Source: Ophiostoma sp. CBS 140.51 (lineage: Eukaryota > Ascomycota > Sordariomycetes > Ophiostomatales > Ophiostomataceae). From it: DNA of 19,439 nucleotides. The notes beneath the pieces are model-generated. The model was not told where the DNA came from. It made no database searches and was given only the letters and a program-made list of their open reading frames with translations. The stretch covers positions 1 through 19,439 of the forward strand of contig JANSLP010000472.1 of NCBI GenBank assembly GCA_029298735.1, in the 5' to 3' direction. Shown piece by piece: positions 18,260 to 19,439 of this stretch. How positions within the stretch are numbered: position 1 is the stretch's first letter; each line of letters begins with the position of its first letter. The position numbers were made by a program, and so were the translations under genes.

Positions 18260-19326
18260 GTTCGAACAAGTTTTCAAGTGGGTGCTTAAAGTAGCATAAA
18301 AGCGGGCATGCGTACATTCTTTTATTTTTATTTTTCATTTGTTGCAATTACCTCATCTATCGCAAGCATTTATAAATATTCTAGTTTTTTACGTGGCCTC
18401 TACTTCTTTATTTACGTCTTTATACCTAATGTTTTGTTTCTCTACTACACTACGTACTACAAAAAATGCTTACATGTACGAAGACTCGCAATTGTTTAGT
18501 GTCAGGGCACAGTATTTTTTGGGTTTTCCAAAATCTCCATTTTATCGAAATCATCGCGAAATCATCGCATAGGCAGCATTAGGCTGCGCAGAATCACGGC
18601 ATGTCTCGGACAAGAACGGTACACTTGTTCATAGATAGACGCCGTCAGAACATTCTGTGATTCAGCTTCCTAACGCTTGACGCTTAGGATCGCGTGGCGA
18701 CTTACGCCGCGGAGGAGAAAGAGGCGGAGGCGGAGGCGGCGGGGGCTGCTTCGAGAGCACGGCGTCGCATTTCTTGTTAATGGCCATTTCGAGGTCGGGT
18801 TGATTTGTTGCAAGTAGTGTTGTTGGCTTTTGAGCTTGAAAGAAGTGGTTGGTTTGACTCTTGTGTTGTGTTTGTTGTCGGGGGCGAAGGAGATGACTTC
18901 TTGATCGTGCATTGGGGAGGGAGACTCGACCTATTTATACTTTTTTTTGGATTCAAGAAACAAACTCTAGATGTCTCTGAGTCGGTCGTTGCACCAACTT
19001 TGTGAATTACAATTATAACCTCTTCAAGAATTGAACACGGTCATGGATGTGGTGGCCAAAGACAGCCCCCCTTCTCTGTATGCATGATGCAGCCCATACT
19101 TGTACACCCAAGGTATCGTGCATCATTGTACATACAATCATACAAGCTCGTTTAAAACATCAGAACTAAGTCCTTTTCTTACATTTGCCTCTATTGTGTA
19201 AGCTATGGTAGTTATACAAGTACAGTTAGGTGGAAAGCTGGAAGTTACCACAACTTTGAAAATAACCAACATCATCCTTAACTATGATCCAAAAGCTGAA
19301 AATAAATATCAATGCTACATTTACAG
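18260..19326. other. AT-rich intergenic region of 1.07 kb
   Basis: The region follows the MFS gene and precedes the UTP23-like coding sequence. It is mostly A/T-rich, with a GC-rich island near 18700-18790 that carries a possible short minus-strand ORF. I looked for the expected UTP23 N-terminal exon (a basic start followed by an F-x-F-R-x-P-Y-Q stretch) and did not find it. No tRNA or repeat was recognised. Confidence 0.5.
18662..18787 (-). CDS. Possible small proline-rich protein (41 aa)
   Basis: An ATG at 18787 in a good context (CGAAATGGCC) opens a frame encoding MAINKKCDAVLSKQ, eight Pro, then LSPPRRKSPRDPKRQALGS and a stop. A GTAAGT donor-like site lies just after the Pro run; using it with the CACAG acceptor 51 bases on would give a different short end. 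No family is recognised, and the Pro run comes from simple CCG/CCT codons. It may be a real microprotein, the first exon of an undetected gene, or chance. Confidence 0.18.
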   Translation of the reverse strand: MAINKKCDAVLSKQPPPPPPPPLSPPRRKSPRDPKRQALGS

Positions 19327-19439
19327 TCGACGGGTACCTCGTCCGGGACGCCGAACGGTTCACAATGGACCTCCAGGCCGGCCTCGAACGCACCCTCCAC
19401 GGAAAAGTCAAAATCATGATCACACAGTGCTGCATCCGC
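19327..19439 (+). CDS. UTP23: Partial UTP23-like PIN-domain protein (runs off the right edge)
   Basis: From 19329 the plus strand reads DGYLVRDAERFTMDLQAGL and then ERTLHGKVKIMITQCCIR to the last base. This matches the start of the PIN-like domain of UTP23, a nucleolar small-subunit-processome protein needed for 18S rRNA maturation, in which a D-x-x-x-x-R-D start and a V-K-x-M-I-T-Q-C block are characteristic. A TTTACAG acceptor lies directly before, and V-D would be split as G|TC GAC. The usual N-terminal segment (F-R-x-P-Y-Q) should be on an upstream exon but was not found. The frame is also open upstream to an ATG at 19284 (MIQKLKININATFT), which is unlike the family. The C-terminal part lies outside the window. 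Confidence 0.72.

Noticed and set aside
19226..19435. Minus-strand 69-codon frame at the right edge
   Set aside because: It is the antisense of the UTP23-like coding sequence, which is clearly recognisable on the plus strand.

Overview
The window looks like nuclear DNA of a filamentous ascomycete (Pezizomycotina, probably Sordariomycetes; the class is inferred). The evidence is spliced genes with short introns (about 70-130 nt, GTRAGT/GTATGT donors, CTRAC-like branch sites, YAG acceptors), a fungal Zn2Cys6 transcription factor, long intergenic regions, and glutamine-rich and Ser/Thr-rich proteins. I see no rRNA, tRNA, CRISPR array or intact transposon.

Layout, left to right. (1) 1-549 is an AT-rich 3' flank. 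(2) 550-3933, minus strand: a three-exon gene for an 896-residue protein with a Q-rich N-terminus, a disordered middle and a coiled-coil C-terminus; function unknown. (3) 3934-7041 is a 3.1-kb divergent intergenic region with several palindromes, a TATA-like box and one possible small secreted-protein ORF. (4) 7042-8742, plus strand: a divergent mitochondrial-carrier-family protein with two large loop insertions. (5) 9024-10262, minus strand, convergent with it: a secreted Ser/Thr-rich wall-type protein. (6) 10263-12236 is mostly empty. (7) 12237-13046, plus strand: a short-chain dehydrogenase/reductase (SDR). (8) 14164-15772, plus strand: a Zn2Cys6 regulator of the UPC2-like type, rebuilt from three exons. 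(9) 16470-18259, plus strand: a 12-helix MFS drug:H+ antiporter-type transporter, rebuilt from three exons. (10) 19327 to the right edge, plus strand: part of a UTP23-like PIN-domain ribosome-biogenesis gene whose expected N-terminal exon I could not find.

The SDR, regulator and exporter lie side by side on the same strand and could be a small metabolic or detoxification module (enzyme, regulator, pump). No backbone synthase is in view, so this is only a hypothesis. The other genes look like housekeeping or cell-surface genes. All splice models were made by eye; reading-frame arithmetic closes for each complete gene (896, 461 and 548 residues). I found no clearly new molecular system. The best leads are a possible alternative mitochondrial-type N-terminus on the SDR, the odd start of the UTP23-like gene, the regulator-SDR-MFS module, and the palindromes in the 3.1-kb divergent region.
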